From Terriglobia bacterium (lineage in GTDB: Bacteria > Acidobacteriota > Terriglobia > Bryobacterales > Bryobacteraceae), in contig JAIQFE010000004.1 in the NCBI GenBank assembly GCA_020073445.1, forward strand, positions 62,001 through 126,000: a DNA stretch of 64,000 nucleotides, read 5' to 3'. Under the pieces are notes generated by a model. That model was given only the letters and a program-made list of their open reading frames with translations, had not been told where the DNA came from and made no database searches. A program made the position numbers and the translations under genes. Below are positions 42,983 to 53,500 of this stretch, piece by piece (the first letter of the stretch is position 1; each line of letters begins with the position of its first letter).

Positions 42983-44299
42983 TTAGCCCGCGTCTTTGGC
43001 CGCTTTGATCTTCCCGCTCTTAATCGCCGCGACGAACGCCCCGTAATCGAGTTCGGTTTGGTCGGCGTATTCGCAGGCAAAGTCGCGCAGCACCTTCGCC
43101 ATTTTCGCGCCTGAGCCGCAATACCCGCGAATTTGGCGCGCATCTCCCGACCGGCCATGGCCGCGCGCGAGCAGTTCTCCGGCAACCAGTGCCAGGCTCC
43201 CCAGCCCCCCGCCGCGTAACTTCTGCAAATCGACGCCACCCTTGTGATCATTGAGCTGCCGGACCAAATAATGATGATGTCCGACCGTCGTCCATCCGAG
43301 CAGCAGGTCCGAGATCGACTGGATGGCCCGTTGCCCCTCCGCCGCACGCCGCCCTTGGTGCGGTTGGGCGGATGGCAGGAACTTTGCATAGGCTGAGGCC
43401 ACCTCCTGCTTGATCTGCAGGAACATGGGATCGTCTGCGTCGTTCCCTTCGAACAGGACCACATAATCCCGCAGCCCGACGCTCCCCGTCCCCACCACCT
43501 TGAACCCGACATCGATACCGTGGAACAGATCGAACAGATGGCGCCGCTCGGGCGCCAGATTCTTGCGATACGCGCCCAGCGAGCCGAGAATCTCCCTGGC
43601 CTTCGCTCCCCGAACCCGCCAGAAGCCCGGCCGCAGATCGCGGAATCGCCACAGTCCGTGGCTGTCTTCCTCGATGAACTTCTTCAAAAGGTCCAAGGGA
43701 CGCGCACGTTCCGATTGCTGCAGCGCCGCATGAATCGGCTGAACACGCTTTTGCCGGTGGATTTGATAACGGGCCACTTGCAGGATCGGCATCTCCGAGA
43801 ACTCGGCGATGGACCGGCAGTAACTCTCGGTGAACGTCTCCGCCGCGTCCCTGCATCCCGGACGATCGTGCCCGCACTCCTGCCCCGCCAAAATAATGCT
43901 GACCGCCATCCGCTTGACGTCCCATTCCCAGGGGCCGCGGATGGTCTCGTCGAAATCGTTTAGATCGAAGACCAGCTTCCCATCGGGCGACGCGAACGAT
44001 CCCAGATTCTGTAAGTGCGCATCCCCGCACAGTTGCACGTGCAGACCCGAATTCGCCAACCGTCCCAAATCCGCCGCCATGATCGATACAGCGCCGCGGA
44101 AGAACGCGAACGGCGACGTTCGCATGCGCCCGTACTTAATCGGCAACAACTGCTGTACGCGGCTTTCGGTCGAGGCCCGCAGCACATCGATCGGATCGAA
44201 TCCGCGTTTCTTGGGATGCAGTTCCGCCAACGACGCCCGGCTCACTTGTTCGCGCCGGCTTTTACCTAGCCGGGTCCGTTCCTTCGCGGTGGCGGTCAT
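42983..44299 (-). CDS. DUF2252 family protein
   Basis: A 438-residue protein of the DUF2252 family. Residues 50-160 hold the hallmark segments RMRTSPFAFFRGA, LCGDAHLQNLGSF and FDLNDFDETIRGPWEWDVKR, which resemble the catalytic loop (GDxHxxN) and metal-binding Asp of protein-kinase-like and aminoglycoside-phosphotransferase-like folds. Phosphotransfer is therefore plausible, but the substrate is unknown for the whole family. No signal peptide or membrane helix. The start overlaps the end of the MgtC-like gene by 4 bp (ATGA), so they are translationally coupled, and guanine deaminase follows 68 bp later. Confidence 0.9.
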   Translation of the reverse strand: MTATAKERTRLGKSRREQVSRASLAELHPKKRGFDPIDVLRASTESRVQQLLPIKYGRMRTSPFAFFRGAVSIMAADLGRLANSGLHVQLCGDAHLQNLGSFASPDGKLVFDLNDFDETIRGPWEWDVKRMAVSIILAGQECGHDRPGCRDAAETFTESYCRSIAEFSEMPILQVARYQIHRQKRVQPIHAALQQSERARPLDLLKKFIEEDSHGLWRFRDLRPGFWRVRGAKAREILGSLGAYRKNLAPERRHLFDLFHGIDVGFKVVGTGSVGLRDYVVLFEGNDADDPMFLQIKQEVASAYAKFLPSAQPHQGRRAAEGQRAIQSISDLLLGWTTVGHHHYLVRQLNDHKGGVDLQKLRGGGLGSLALVAGELLARGHGRSGDARQIRGYCGSGAKMAKVLRDFACEYADQTELDYGAFVAAIKSGKIKAAKDAG

Positions 44300-44745
44300 C
44301 GCCGGGGATCGCTCTTCCGGTCAAGCCACAGCTTGACGGGCAGCAGGGCGCGCAGGGTGAAGAGATTGAGCGCGGCTAGAATGATGGCGATCTCAGTGTG
44401 GCCCATCGCCACAGACGCACCGATGATGCCGGCGTTCCAAATACTCGCGGCAGTCGCGGTTCCCTTCACGGTTGCGCCTTCTTTGAGAATCGCTCCGCCG
44501 CCCACGAATCCGATACCCGTGATCAAGCCCTGCAATACGCGCGACTGCGCGGCGACATCGGGCTGAGAACCAAGAACCAGCAAATAGCCGCAGCTCGCCA
44601 TGCCAACGATAGGGAAAGTGCGGAGGCCGGCGCTGTGCGCTTCTTTCTCTCGATCCCAGCCGATAAATGCAGTCAACAGGTAGGTGAGGCCGATTTGTTG
44701 AAGATCTGTCCAGGCTTCCTGCCAGTGGCCAAGTGAAACGAGCAC
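44296..44745 (-). CDS. MgtC/SapB family membrane protein
   Basis: A 149-residue membrane protein. The GTG start has AGGGAGG upstream. It carries the family signature: LLTAFIGWDREKEAHSAGLR, TFPIVGMASCGYLL, GLITGIGFVGGGAIL and KGTATAASIWNAGIIG, and four to five membrane helices. Members of this N-terminal domain group influence magnesium homeostasis, phosphate and ATP balance or survival in hosts. It lacks the C-terminal ACT-like domain found in Salmonella MgtC, so it is the short type. A stem-loop formed by its leader includes two bases of the start codon and holds the ribosome site in the loop (see 44743-44780). Confidence 0.9.
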   Translation of the reverse strand: MLVSLGHWQEAWTDLQQIGLTYLLTAFIGWDREKEAHSAGLRTFPIVGMASCGYLLVLGSQPDVAAQSRVLQGLITGIGFVGGGAILKEGATVKGTATAASIWNAGIIGASVAMGHTEIAIILAALNLFTLRALLPVKLWLDRKSDPRR

Positions 44746-44780
44746 AAGTAAGCCTCCCTAGAGAATCCTAGCTTACTTGT
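44743..44780 (-). promoter_or_regulatory. Leader hairpin occluding the MgtC-like start codon
   Basis: On the minus strand ACAAGTAAGC (44780-44771) pairs perfectly with GCTTACTTGT (44753-44744). The 17-nt loop contains the ribosome site AGGGAG, and the 3' arm takes in the first two bases of the GTG start codon. Beyond a 2-nt bulge, GCAC upstream can pair with GTGC at the start. Such a structure would limit translation unless it is melted. No T-run follows, so it is not a typical terminator for the upstream 5.6-kb gene. Confidence 0.55.
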
Positions 44781-44804
44781 TTGTGCCCGCGCCTAATAGA
44801 AAAG

Positions 44805-47800
44805 TTATTTGAAATCCAGGGGTACGTAGGAGTAATTTGCGCCACCCACCGATACCCACTTCGTGCCGTCAAAGTAAACGGCGTTGTTCACCGCGGCGAG
44901 CGACGTCGGGGAAACAGGTCCGTAGTCGTACCACGCGTCTCCTCCCGCCTGTTCCAGGCTGACCAGGTAATAGGACGTGTTCGCCTGCAAGGTGACGGGG
45001 CTCGCCAGATCCGCGTACCAGAATTGCCCAGGCGTCCCTCCCGTCATCGACAACGACACGGATGCTCCCGGCACGTTCGAGCCGTCGGCGGCCAGCACGA
45101 TTTTCACCGTATGGGCGCCGCTGTTACCCGTTGCGAATATTCGTCCGAGCGAGTGAACCGTCACGTTCGCCGAGCCTACCGTGAACTTCGTCCCGACCCA
45201 TCCTGTGAAATCGTTACGCAGGTTACTCGCAGGACTGAAACCGGACAGCAGTGTCGTATCCGGCGGCCCCGCTGCGTACAAGAAGCTAACCGGTACGTAG
45301 GAAGTATTCGGCGTGCTGATCACGGCCCAACTGGCGCCGTTCGAATAAACCGAACCGTTCACTGCGGCCGCGGAAGTCGTAGTCAAGGTCCCGTAGTCGT
45401 ACCATTGGTCGCCGCCGCTCGTTTCCTGACTGACCAGATAATATGCCGTGTTGCCCGGCAGTGTCAGTGTCACGGATGCGTATTTAAATTGGCCTCCCGA
45501 GCATCCCGCCATGTTTAGCGACACCGATGCCACGTCCAACCCTGTGGTCGCGTTTACAACTTTCACCGGATGTGTTCCCGCGTTACCTGCAATGCACATC
45601 CGCCCCAGCGAACTGACACTCAGCGAACTTGATCCGACGGTGAACTTCATCCCCACCCATCCGCTGAAATTGTTCCGGATCGACGGTCCGTTGAGTGCGT
45701 ACGCCGTCACGAAGCTGGTCCCGGAGACGGTTCCGCCGCCAGAAGGATCCACCGTGGTCGAATCGTTAGCCGAGTTGTTACTCGTATTGGTTTCCCCGCC
45801 GCCAGATACAATTGCGGTCGTTATTAGGGGCGATGACGCGTTGCTCGCGACGCCCACGGTCAACGTGAGCGGATAGTTCACCCCGACGGCTAACGCGTCG
45901 CTACGCGAGCATGGTCCCGCAGGTTGCGTGCACGTCCAGCCTGCGCCGGCGATGCCTGTGGCGATCAAGCCGGTGGGCACTGTGAGCGTCACCGATACAG
46001 GAGCACTCGTTGCGCTCCCTCCCGAGTTACCCACGGTGATCGTGTAAGTGTCGGCAGCATCCGCTTGAACGAAGTTCCCCGAGTGAGTGACGCCGATCGT
46101 CAAGTCAGCCGGTCCTGGTGGAGGCGGCGGAGGTGGAGCAGCCGTCGCATAGATGAAGTTAACCGGCACGTAGGACGTATTGGGTGTGTTGATGGTGGAC
46201 CAGCCCGTGCCATTCGAATACACCGAGCCGTTTACCGCCGCCACGGACGTGCCGGTGAGAGTTCCGTAGTCGTACCACTGGTCGCCCCCACTCAATTCGT
46301 TGCTGACCAGGTAATACGCCGTGTTGGCCTGCAGCGACACATTCAGCGACCCAAATTTGAACTGGCCCGGGGTGCACCCGGACATGCTTAGCGACACCGA
46401 TCCCTGTGGCACATCCAATCCTGTGGTCGCGTTCACCAGCTTCACCGCGTGCGCCGCGGAGTTGCCGGCGATGCAGATCCGTCCCAGCGAACTTACCGTT
46501 AGCGCGCTAGATCCTACCGTGAACTGCGTTCCCACCCAGCCGCTGTAGTTGTTCCGCAGCGCAGGCGAGTTTAACGCGTAGGCGGTCACGAAACTAGTCC
46601 CGATGCTGGGAGGATTCACCGTGGTCGGGTCGTTGGCCGTATCGTTGCTCGTATTCGTTTCGCCGCCTCCTGACACAACCGCCATCGTAGTCAGGAGCGA
46701 TGACGCATTGCTCGCCACGCTCACCGTCAACGTCAGCGCTGGATAGCTTCCGCCACCGGAGAGAGCGTCGCTGCGCGAACATGGTCCCGCCGGCTGCGTG
46801 CACGTCCAGTTACTGCCGGCGATGCCCGTTGCGGTCAATCCAGAAGGCACCGTAACAGTCACCGATACGGCCGTGCTGGTCGCACTCCCGCCGGAATTGC
46901 CCACCGTGATCGTATACGTATCGGCGGCATCCCCTTGCACGAAGTTGCCGGAGTGGGTGGCGGTAATCGTCAGATCGGGCGGACCCGGTGGAATCGCCGC
47001 ATACACAAAATTGAGCGGGACGTAGGAAGTATTGGCCGCGCCGGACAGAGCCCAGCTGGCACCGTTCGAATAGACCGAGTTGTTCACCGCCGCGTCCGAG
47101 GTCGAGGCGACGGTCCCGTAGTCGTACCATTGGTCGCTCGATTCCTGGCTCACCAGGTAGTACGCCGTGTTCGCCTGCAACGTTAAAGAGCCAAGCGAGG
47201 TGTACTTGAACTGTCCCGCAGTGCACCCGCTCATGCTAACCGACACCGATCCCTGCGCCACGTCCGCTCCCGTACTCGCGTTGACCAGCTTCAGCGTGTG
47301 CGTTCCCGAGTTGCCGGCGATGCAGATCCTCCCCAGCGAGCTCACGCTCAAGGCCAGCGATCCGACCGTGAACTTCATCCCTACCCAGCCGTTGAAATTG
47401 TTCCGCAGGCCCGGTCCGTTAAGCGCATACCCGGTTAGGAAGCTAGTAGCTGGCGCACCCGTGCATTGGAACCCGGCGGTTGCCGAACGCGGAGCCGACA
47501 TGGTCACGCTCTGCAGATTCGCACTGCCAGTCAGGTCGCCGGTCCAGCCCGAGAACGAACAGACCGGACTACCCTGAGTCGCCGTCAGTTGAACTTGCGT
47601 CCCGATGTCATAGAAGCCTGTTGCCGACGGCGGATTGGCCGAGATAAAGCCCGCGCCCGCGGGCGACACGATCGTCGACAGCAGGAACTGGGTCGAAAAC
47701 GTGGCCGTGTAAGTTGTGTCGGCGGTCGGCGCGACCCCGTGAGACATCGCACCGCCATCGCTCCAGTTGCTCCACTTATACTGCGTGCCGGCCCCGGAAA

Positions 47801-50438
47801 CTTGCGAACTTGCGGCCGCGATCGTGTGTAAGGCTCCAGCCGTCCAGTTGAGCACCTGCGTTCCGCTGTAGTTCGTCCCGTCCACAGAGAAGGAAGCCCC
47901 TGGCGGATTGCTCTGAACAGTCACGCTTACCGGCGTGGAGGGCACCGTGGTGTACAGGAAGTTGGGTGGCCCGTAAGAAGTGTTCGCCGTATTGGTGGGA
48001 ATCCACTGGGCACCATCCGGGGAATAGATCGAACTCTTGACGAGCGCCGCGGTCGTCGAGACCAACGGACGGCTGTCGTACCAAACATCGCCCGTGGCGA
48101 ACTCCTGGCTGACCAGATAGTAGCTGGCGCCTGCGGGTAGCAGCAGCGCACTCGGCAAAGCGACATAGACGAACTGGCCGACCGTGCAGCCGGCCAGATT
48201 GACCGACACCGAGCCGCCCGGCAGATCCAGGCCAGTGCTCGCGTCCACAAACTTGACGGTGTGAATCCCGGCATCGCCCGACACACAAATACGGCCGATC
48301 GAAGTAACATTCATGGCGCTGGCCGCCACGGTCACTTTCATGCCGATCCATCCGGTGAAATTGTTGCGAAATATGCCGGCTGTGTAGGCGATCAGGAAGG
48401 GAGTCGACCCGCCGGCACCGCCTCCGCTGCCGCCCGTCGCGCCGGGCCCGAAGAAGATCCCGCTGATGACCGCGTTCGGCGGAGCGCTCGCGGTGGCGAT
48501 GATCTGGACGTGACCGGTGACGTTCCAGGTGAGGTAAACGCCACCGCTGAAGCCGGAAACGGTCTGAGTATCCAGAGGCGCCCCGGTATCGGCATCTTGA
48601 ACCTGAATCGTTTCCACTCGTCCCTTGCTGTCCCAGTCGATTACGTAAATCGTGACCGGATGCGAGCCGGTGCCCACATTGACGTCCAGGCTGAAACTCA
48701 CCGGATTAAACCAGGTGGACGCGATGGTGCCCCCGGTACCGGCTATTTGCAAGGCTCTTGGATCGATGGGGTTAATCCCCCAGGTAAACACCGACTGATT
48801 CTGCACTGCGACGCTGGCATAGGCCGGAAGCTGAGGCGCAAGAGTGGCCAGAAAGGAACCGTCCGCTCCGTACGCACTCTGCCAGCTTCCCTGTGTGGTG
48901 ATATCGCGGGAGACGAACGCAGCTGCGCTGGTGGCCGGAGAGCTTCCCGGCGAATAGATCGTGAGCGTGAAGTTTTGCGTGGTATCCGGAAATACTCCAT
49001 TGCTCGCGGTAAAGATCAGATTGTAGATTCCCTCCGAGCCGGCAGCCGGTGTTCCGCCCAGAGTGCCGGTGCCGTTTCTGTTGTCGACGAAGCTGATGCC
49101 GCTGGGCAGAGTTCCCGCTACCGTAAGTACCGGAGGCGGCGCGTTATTCGTGGTCACCGGGAACGTGATCGCCGTGCCCACCGCGAACGCCGTATTGGCC
49201 CGGCTGGTGAAGTTCCCGGTATTCGCGACGATTTCACGAACGCGCTGATTGGGTTCGTCGTCGAAGTAGACGTTGCCGGAGCCGTCGACCGCTAAGGACC
49301 GGGGATACGATATCTCAGAAATCGTGGCCGGAAGGTTGTCCCCGTTATAGCCATAGATGCTGGAGCCCCCGATGGTGCTGATGATTCCCGTGCTGTTCCT
49401 GACAAAACGAATACGCTCGGCCTCCAGATCCGAGACGTAGATGTTTCCCGCGCCATCCACGAAAACTCCGTCCGGATCTGCGAAATTGGCGCTGGTGGCC
49501 GGACCTCCGTCGCCCTTGTATTGATAGGTGCCATTGCCGGCGACTGTCGCGATATACGCCGGCGGAATGGTAACAGTGGCCACAACGATCGGGCTGGTCC
49601 CGGTGTTGACCGCGCGAATGCGCCGGTTGTAGGTGTCGCAGATATAGATGGTCCGGTTGCTGTCCACGGCGACGCTATAAGGGTGGTCGAACGAAGCACT
49701 GCCTGCCAGGCCCCCATCTCCCGCGTATCCTTGAACGCCGGTGCCCGCAACGGTTGCGATGTAGCCGGCCGGGATATAGATTCCCCCCAGGATGATCCCC
49801 GTGCTGCCCATGTTCACCACGCGAATGCGCTGGTTGCCGGTATCGGCGATGTACAGATTCCCGGTGCTGTCCACCGCCACCGCGTAAGGGAACAGTGTCC
49901 CGTTGGTAGCTGGACCGTAATCTCCGCCGTAGGCGCCCGAGCCATTGCCGGTTACCGTGGTGATGATTCCGTTCGCGCTCACCTTGCGCACGCGAAAGTT
50001 ATTCAAGTCGGCGATGTAGATGTTGCCGCTGCTATCGACGGCCACTCCCGAAGGATTATTGATCTGGGCGCTGGTCGCCGGTCCTCCGTCGCCGCTGAAG
50101 CCCGCCGTGCCGTTTCCCGCAACGGTCGCGATGTTTCCAGGCTGAATCGTCACGCCTGCCACGGTGATCGCATTTGCACCGGTATTCACCACGCGGACGC
50201 GATTGTTGCTCGAATCGCCGATGTAGACGTTGCCGGCGCTGTCCAGTGCCAGGCCGAAGGGGTTCTGCAGCAGTGCACTGCTCGCCGGTCCGCCGTCCCC
50301 GCTGTAACCCGCCGTGCTGCTGCCGACTACGGTCCGGAGTAATTGCGCCCCCGCTCGCGAAGGGAACCCCAGGCAGGCAAGAAAGACAGTAATCCAGAGC
50401 ACAGGAACGGTAAAACGTTCCCTCAGGCAAATGTTCAT
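44805..50438 (-). CDS. Giant secreted protein with NHL-type propeller, Ig-like, DUF11 and five tandem unknown modules
   Basis: About 1877 residues from ATG 50438 (25 residues longer if started at 50513). Signal peptide: VPVLWITVFLACLGFPSRAGA. Residues 35-420 contain NHL/beta-propeller repeats with the recurring GDGGPATSA ... GVAVDSSGNIYIADL. A putative Ig (He_PIG) domain follows (GTLPSGISFVDNRNGTGTLG). Then come five copies of a module of about 140 residues (RNNFSGWVGMKFTVG ... AYYLVSQE ... WYDYGTL), interspersed with two DUF11 repeats (TITVGNSGGSATS) and a PEGA/BACON-like stretch. The modules resemble DUF4082-type beta-sandwiches. It is probably cell-surface or extracellular, for adhesion or sugar binding. 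No catalytic motif is seen. Confidence 0.85.
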   Translation of the reverse strand: MNICLRERFTVPVLWITVFLACLGFPSRAGAQLLRTVVGSSTAGYSGDGGPASSALLQNPFGLALDSAGNVYIGDSSNNRVRVVNTGANAITVAGVTIQPGNIATVAGNGTAGFSGDGGPATSAQINNPSGVAVDSSGNIYIADLNNFRVRKVSANGIITTVTGNGSGAYGGDYGPATNGTLFPYAVAVDSTGNLYIADTGNQRIRVVNMGSTGIILGGIYIPAGYIATVAGTGVQGYAGDGGLAGSASFDHPYSVAVDSNRTIYICDTYNRRIRAVNTGTSPIVVATVTIPPAYIATVAGNGTYQYKGDGGPATSANFADPDGVFVDGAGNIYVSDLEAERIRFVRNSTGIISTIGGSSIYGYNGDNLPATISEISYPRSLAVDGSGNVYFDDEPNQRVREIVANTGNFTSRANTAFAVGTAITFPVTTNNAPPPVLTVAGTLPSGISFVDNRNGTGTLGGTPAAGSEGIYNLIFTASNGVFPDTTQNFTLTIYSPGSSPATSAAAFVSRDITTQGSWQSAYGADGSFLATLAPQLPAYASVAVQNQSVFTWGINPIDPRALQIAGTGGTIASTWFNPVSFSLDVNVGTGSHPVTIYVIDWDSKGRVETIQVQDADTGAPLDTQTVSGFSGGVYLTWNVTGHVQIIATASAPPNAVISGIFFGPGATGGSGGGAGGSTPFLIAYTAGIFRNNFTGWIGMKVTVAASAMNVTSIGRICVSGDAGIHTVKFVDASTGLDLPGGSVSVNLAGCTVGQFVYVALPSALLLPAGASYYLVSQEFATGDVWYDSRPLVSTTAALVKSSIYSPDGAQWIPTNTANTSYGPPNFLYTTVPSTPVSVTVQSNPPGASFSVDGTNYSGTQVLNWTAGALHTIAAASSQVSGAGTQYKWSNWSDGGAMSHGVAPTADTTYTATFSTQFLLSTIVSPAGAGFISANPPSATGFYDIGTQVQLTATQGSPVCSFSGWTGDLTGSANLQSVTMSAPRSATAGFQCTGAPATSFLTGYALNGPGLRNNFNGWVGMKFTVGSLALSVSSLGRICIAGNSGTHTLKLVNASTGADVAQGSVSVSMSGCTAGQFKYTSLGSLTLQANTAYYLVSQESSDQWYDYGTVASTSDAAVNNSVYSNGASWALSGAANTSYVPLNFVYAAIPPGPPDLTITATHSGNFVQGDAADTYTITVGNSGGSATSTAVSVTVTVPSGLTATGIAGSNWTCTQPAGPCSRSDALSGGGSYPALTLTVSVASNASSLLTTMAVVSGGGETNTSNDTANDPTTVNPPSIGTSFVTAYALNSPALRNNYSGWVGTQFTVGSSALTVSSLGRICIAGNSAAHAVKLVNATTGLDVPQGSVSLSMSGCTPGQFKFGSLNVSLQANTAYYLVSNELSGGDQWYDYGTLTGTSVAAVNGSVYSNGTGWSTINTPNTSYVPVNFIYATAAPPPPPPPGPADLTIGVTHSGNFVQADAADTYTITVGNSGGSATSAPVSVTLTVPTGLIATGIAGAGWTCTQPAGPCSRSDALAVGVNYPLTLTVGVASNASSPLITTAIVSGGGETNTSNNSANDSTTVDPSGGGTVSGTSFVTAYALNGPSIRNNFSGWVGMKFTVGSSSLSVSSLGRMCIAGNAGTHPVKVVNATTGLDVASVSLNMAGCSGGQFKYASVTLTLPGNTAYYLVSQETSGGDQWYDYGTLTTTSAAAVNGSVYSNGASWAVISTPNTSYVPVSFLYAAGPPDTTLLSGFSPASNLRNDFTGWVGTKFTVGSANVTVHSLGRIFATGNSGAHTVKIVLAADGSNVPGASVSLSMTGGTPGQFWYADLASPVTLQANTSYYLVSLEQAGGDAWYDYGPVSPTSLAAVNNAVYFDGTKWVSVGGANYSYVPLDFK
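44808..48400 (-). repeat. Five tandem protein modules (about 450 bp each)
   Basis: Modules lie near 44808-45260, 45270-45720, 46140-46610, 46990-47450 and 47940-48400. The pattern is FTGWVG-x-KFTVG ... LGRI ... A/LVNATTGLDV ... TAYYLVSQE ... WYDYGTL ... YSNGASW ... NTSYVPVNF. Copies two to four are nearly identical over long stretches of DNA, which implies recent duplication or gene conversion; the first and fifth copies are more diverged. Two DUF11-type repeats lie between them (about 45740-46130 and 46600-46980). Confidence 0.8.
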
Positions 50439-50584
50439 ATCGTTCCACGCGCGATAGGCGGGATTCGATTTTAACCTGCGACTTGCCGAAAACGAGTCGC
50501 GGATTCCAGCCATTACGTATAGAACTTTTTCAGTGATTCGTGCGTTTTGCGGGCCGCGGCGGGGTCGGCGATGGGGTGAGGATG

Positions 50585-53500
50585 CTAATGGCCGGCCACA
50601 GTGGCCACTTCCGCAGCCGACAGCGCTCGGTTATAGATCTGCACATCGTCGAGACTGCCGTTGAAGTAGTTGCCTACTGGCGAGTATCCGGCCTGTCCGA
50701 CCAGGAGCAGAGCATAGTTGCTGCCCGCGCCCGTCACCTTGAGTGGCGACACCGAACTCAGGGCCCCGTCGACATAGAACGAAACGTTGCTGTTCAGCGT
50801 GATCGTAACTGCAACGTGGTGCCATTGGCCGTCATTAATCTTGGCCGAATCGCTCGCGACTTTGTTGCCGTACACCGCCGCGTTGTACGTGCCGATCTCC
50901 AACGCCAGCGTGCCGCCAGCCGTGGTCCGCAAGACATAGCCATAACCTTGGGTGTCGTACTTGGAAATGAATGCTTCGATGCGGCTGGTATTGCTGGTCT
51001 TGATCCATGCGGCCAGAGTGAGATTCTTGTTAAGCTCGGCTTGGCTCGCGTAGGCCATGTTGATCGACCCATTGCTTGCGAAAGCCAGGGCTTCGGCGAC
51101 CACGCCGGACGTCTTTGAAACGGAACCCGACATCGTCCCTGTGTAGCCATTGCCGGATTTGTCGAACGTCTGCGCGCCGCTGGTATCGGCGGCGTCGAAC
51201 GTCCAGCGCCCGATCAAGCCCGCCGGCAACGTCCCTGGCGTGGGTGTGGGTGTGGGAGTCGGCGTCGGAGTCGGTGTGGGTGTTGGAGTCGGATCAGGCG
51301 TTGGAGTCGGAGTAGGCGTCGGAGTGGGGCTCGCGCCACTTGCAGTATATAGCCCGTTCACTTCGCTTGCCGAGAGCGCCCGGTTGTAGATCTGCACCTC
51401 GTCCAAGCTGCCGTTGAAATAGTTTCCTAGAGGCGCATAGCCAGCCTGGCCGATCAGCAACCAGGCATAGTTGCTGCCCGCGCCGGTCACTTTGAGCGGA
51501 GATACCGAGGTCGAAACCCCATCAACATAGAACGAAACATTGTTGTTCAGCGTGATCGTCACCGCCACATGATGCCAATTCCCGTCATTGATTTTGGTCG
51601 TGTCAGTAGCGATCTTGTTGCCGTACACTGCGGCATTGTACGAGCCGACTTCCAAAGCCAGCGTGCCGGCCGCAGTCGTTCTCAAAACATAACCATAACT
51701 CTGCGCCGCATCGTACTTCGAGACGAGAGCCTCAGAGCGACTCGAGTTGGTCGTCTTGATCCACGCGGCCAGGGTCAGATTTTTATTGAGCTCGGCCTGA
51801 GCGGCGTAGTACATGTTGATCGATCCGTTGTTCGAGAAGGCGTACGCGTCTCCCAATTCCCCCGACGTCTTCATAACCGAGCCCGAAATCGTTCCCGTGT
51901 AGCCATTCCCGGATTTGTCGAACGCCTGAGTACCGTTGGTGTCGGCAACGTCAAAGGTCCAGCGGCCAATCAGGCCTGTCGGCAGCGACGCTGTTGTTGG
52001 CGTAGAACTCGGAGCAGGCGTCGGAGTCGGAGTGGGCGTAGGCGTGGGTGTCGGAGTCGGCGTAGGATCGGGTGTTGGCGTGGGCGTGGGATCAGGCGCT
52101 GGTGTCGGAGTGGGCGTTGGGGTCGTACTCGCGCCGGTGTACAATCCATTCACTTCGCTTGCCGACAGCGCGCGATTATAAATCTCCACTTCGTCCAGGC
52201 TGCCATTGAAGTAGTTACCCACCGGCGAGTATCCCGCCTGGCCGATCATCAGCCAGGCATAATTGCTGCCCGCGCCCGTCACTTTCAGCGGTGACACCGA
52301 ACTCACCACTCCATCCACATAGAACGAAACGTTGCTATTCAGCGTGATCGTCACCGCCACGTGGTGCCAATTCCCGTCATTGATCTTGGCCACATCTGTG
52401 GCGATCTTGTTGCCGTACACCGCGGCGTTGTACGTGCCGACTTCCAGAGCCAGCGTGCCGGCAGCCGTCGTTCTCAGAACGTAGCCATAGCCTTGCGTGT
52501 CGTACTTGGAGATGAATGCCTCAGCGCGGCTCGCGTTGGTCGTCTTGATCCACGCGGCCAGGGTCAGGTTCTTGTTGAGCTCCGCCTGGCTGGCGTAGGA
52601 CATGTTGATCCAGCCGTCGGTCGAGAACGCGTAGGCATCGCCCAGGATCCCGGTGGTCTTCGTCACCGAGCCCGACATCGTCCCTGTGTACCCATTGCCG
52701 GATTTGTCCAGAGTCTGCGTGCCACTGGCATCGGCCGCGTCGAATGTCCAGCGCCCGATCAAGCCCGTCGGCAGAGATCCCGTCGTTGGACTAGGAGACG
52801 GACTAGGAGCTGGGCTGGGAGTGGGCGTAGGCGTCGGGGTCGGAGTGGGCGTCGGATCGGGTGTGGGCGTAGGAGTAGGAGTCGCTCCGCCCGTCGAGTA
52901 GTCGATATTAATTTCGCTCGCGGAAACGTATCCCGCATGCGCGGCCGTCGCTTCCAACCGGATGTAGCTGGCCGCCACGGGAGTGAACGAAACACTCTTC
53001 TGCGTGGCGTCATCGGCCCAATTGCCGCTGGCGATTTTCACAAACGTTGCGCCGTCGCTGCTGGCGTAAACATTGTAGGAAGTGATGTTCCCGTTTGCGA
53101 CACCATCCTGCCTCGGCAAGTAGCGCAACGTGCTGACGTTATAACTCGCGCCCAGGTTCAGAACAATGGACTGAGGCAGCGGCGATTGCGGTGAACAGCA
53201 CGGCGCCGCGATGTAGGCTGTGTGCCACAGAGTACTGAGCGTGCCGTCCACGGCTTTGCTCGCTTCGTAGCCGGCTGCCTGGCTAACGGCTGAAGCGACG
53301 ATCTGCGACTGCGGAACCGTGCCGGCCGTCGGCGATGGTGTGGGCGTTGGCGTCGGAGTCGGGGTCGGCGTAGGAATTGGAGTCGGAGTCGGAGTCGGGG
53401 TCGGTGTTGGGCTGCCGCCCAGCGGATCGATTCGGAAATTATCAAACTGGATCGTATTGAAACCGCGCACGCCCAATCCCGCCATGCCGCTTGCGTAGGT

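Noticed and set aside
48261..50342. Long + strand frames opposite the giant repeat protein
   Set aside because: They mirror the repeats of the real gene and have no start signals or family motifs.
51235..53415. Short spaced repeats that might suggest a CRISPR array
   Set aside because: The units are contiguous hexamers encoding Pro-Thr, without unique spacers, and lie inside a large reading frame.
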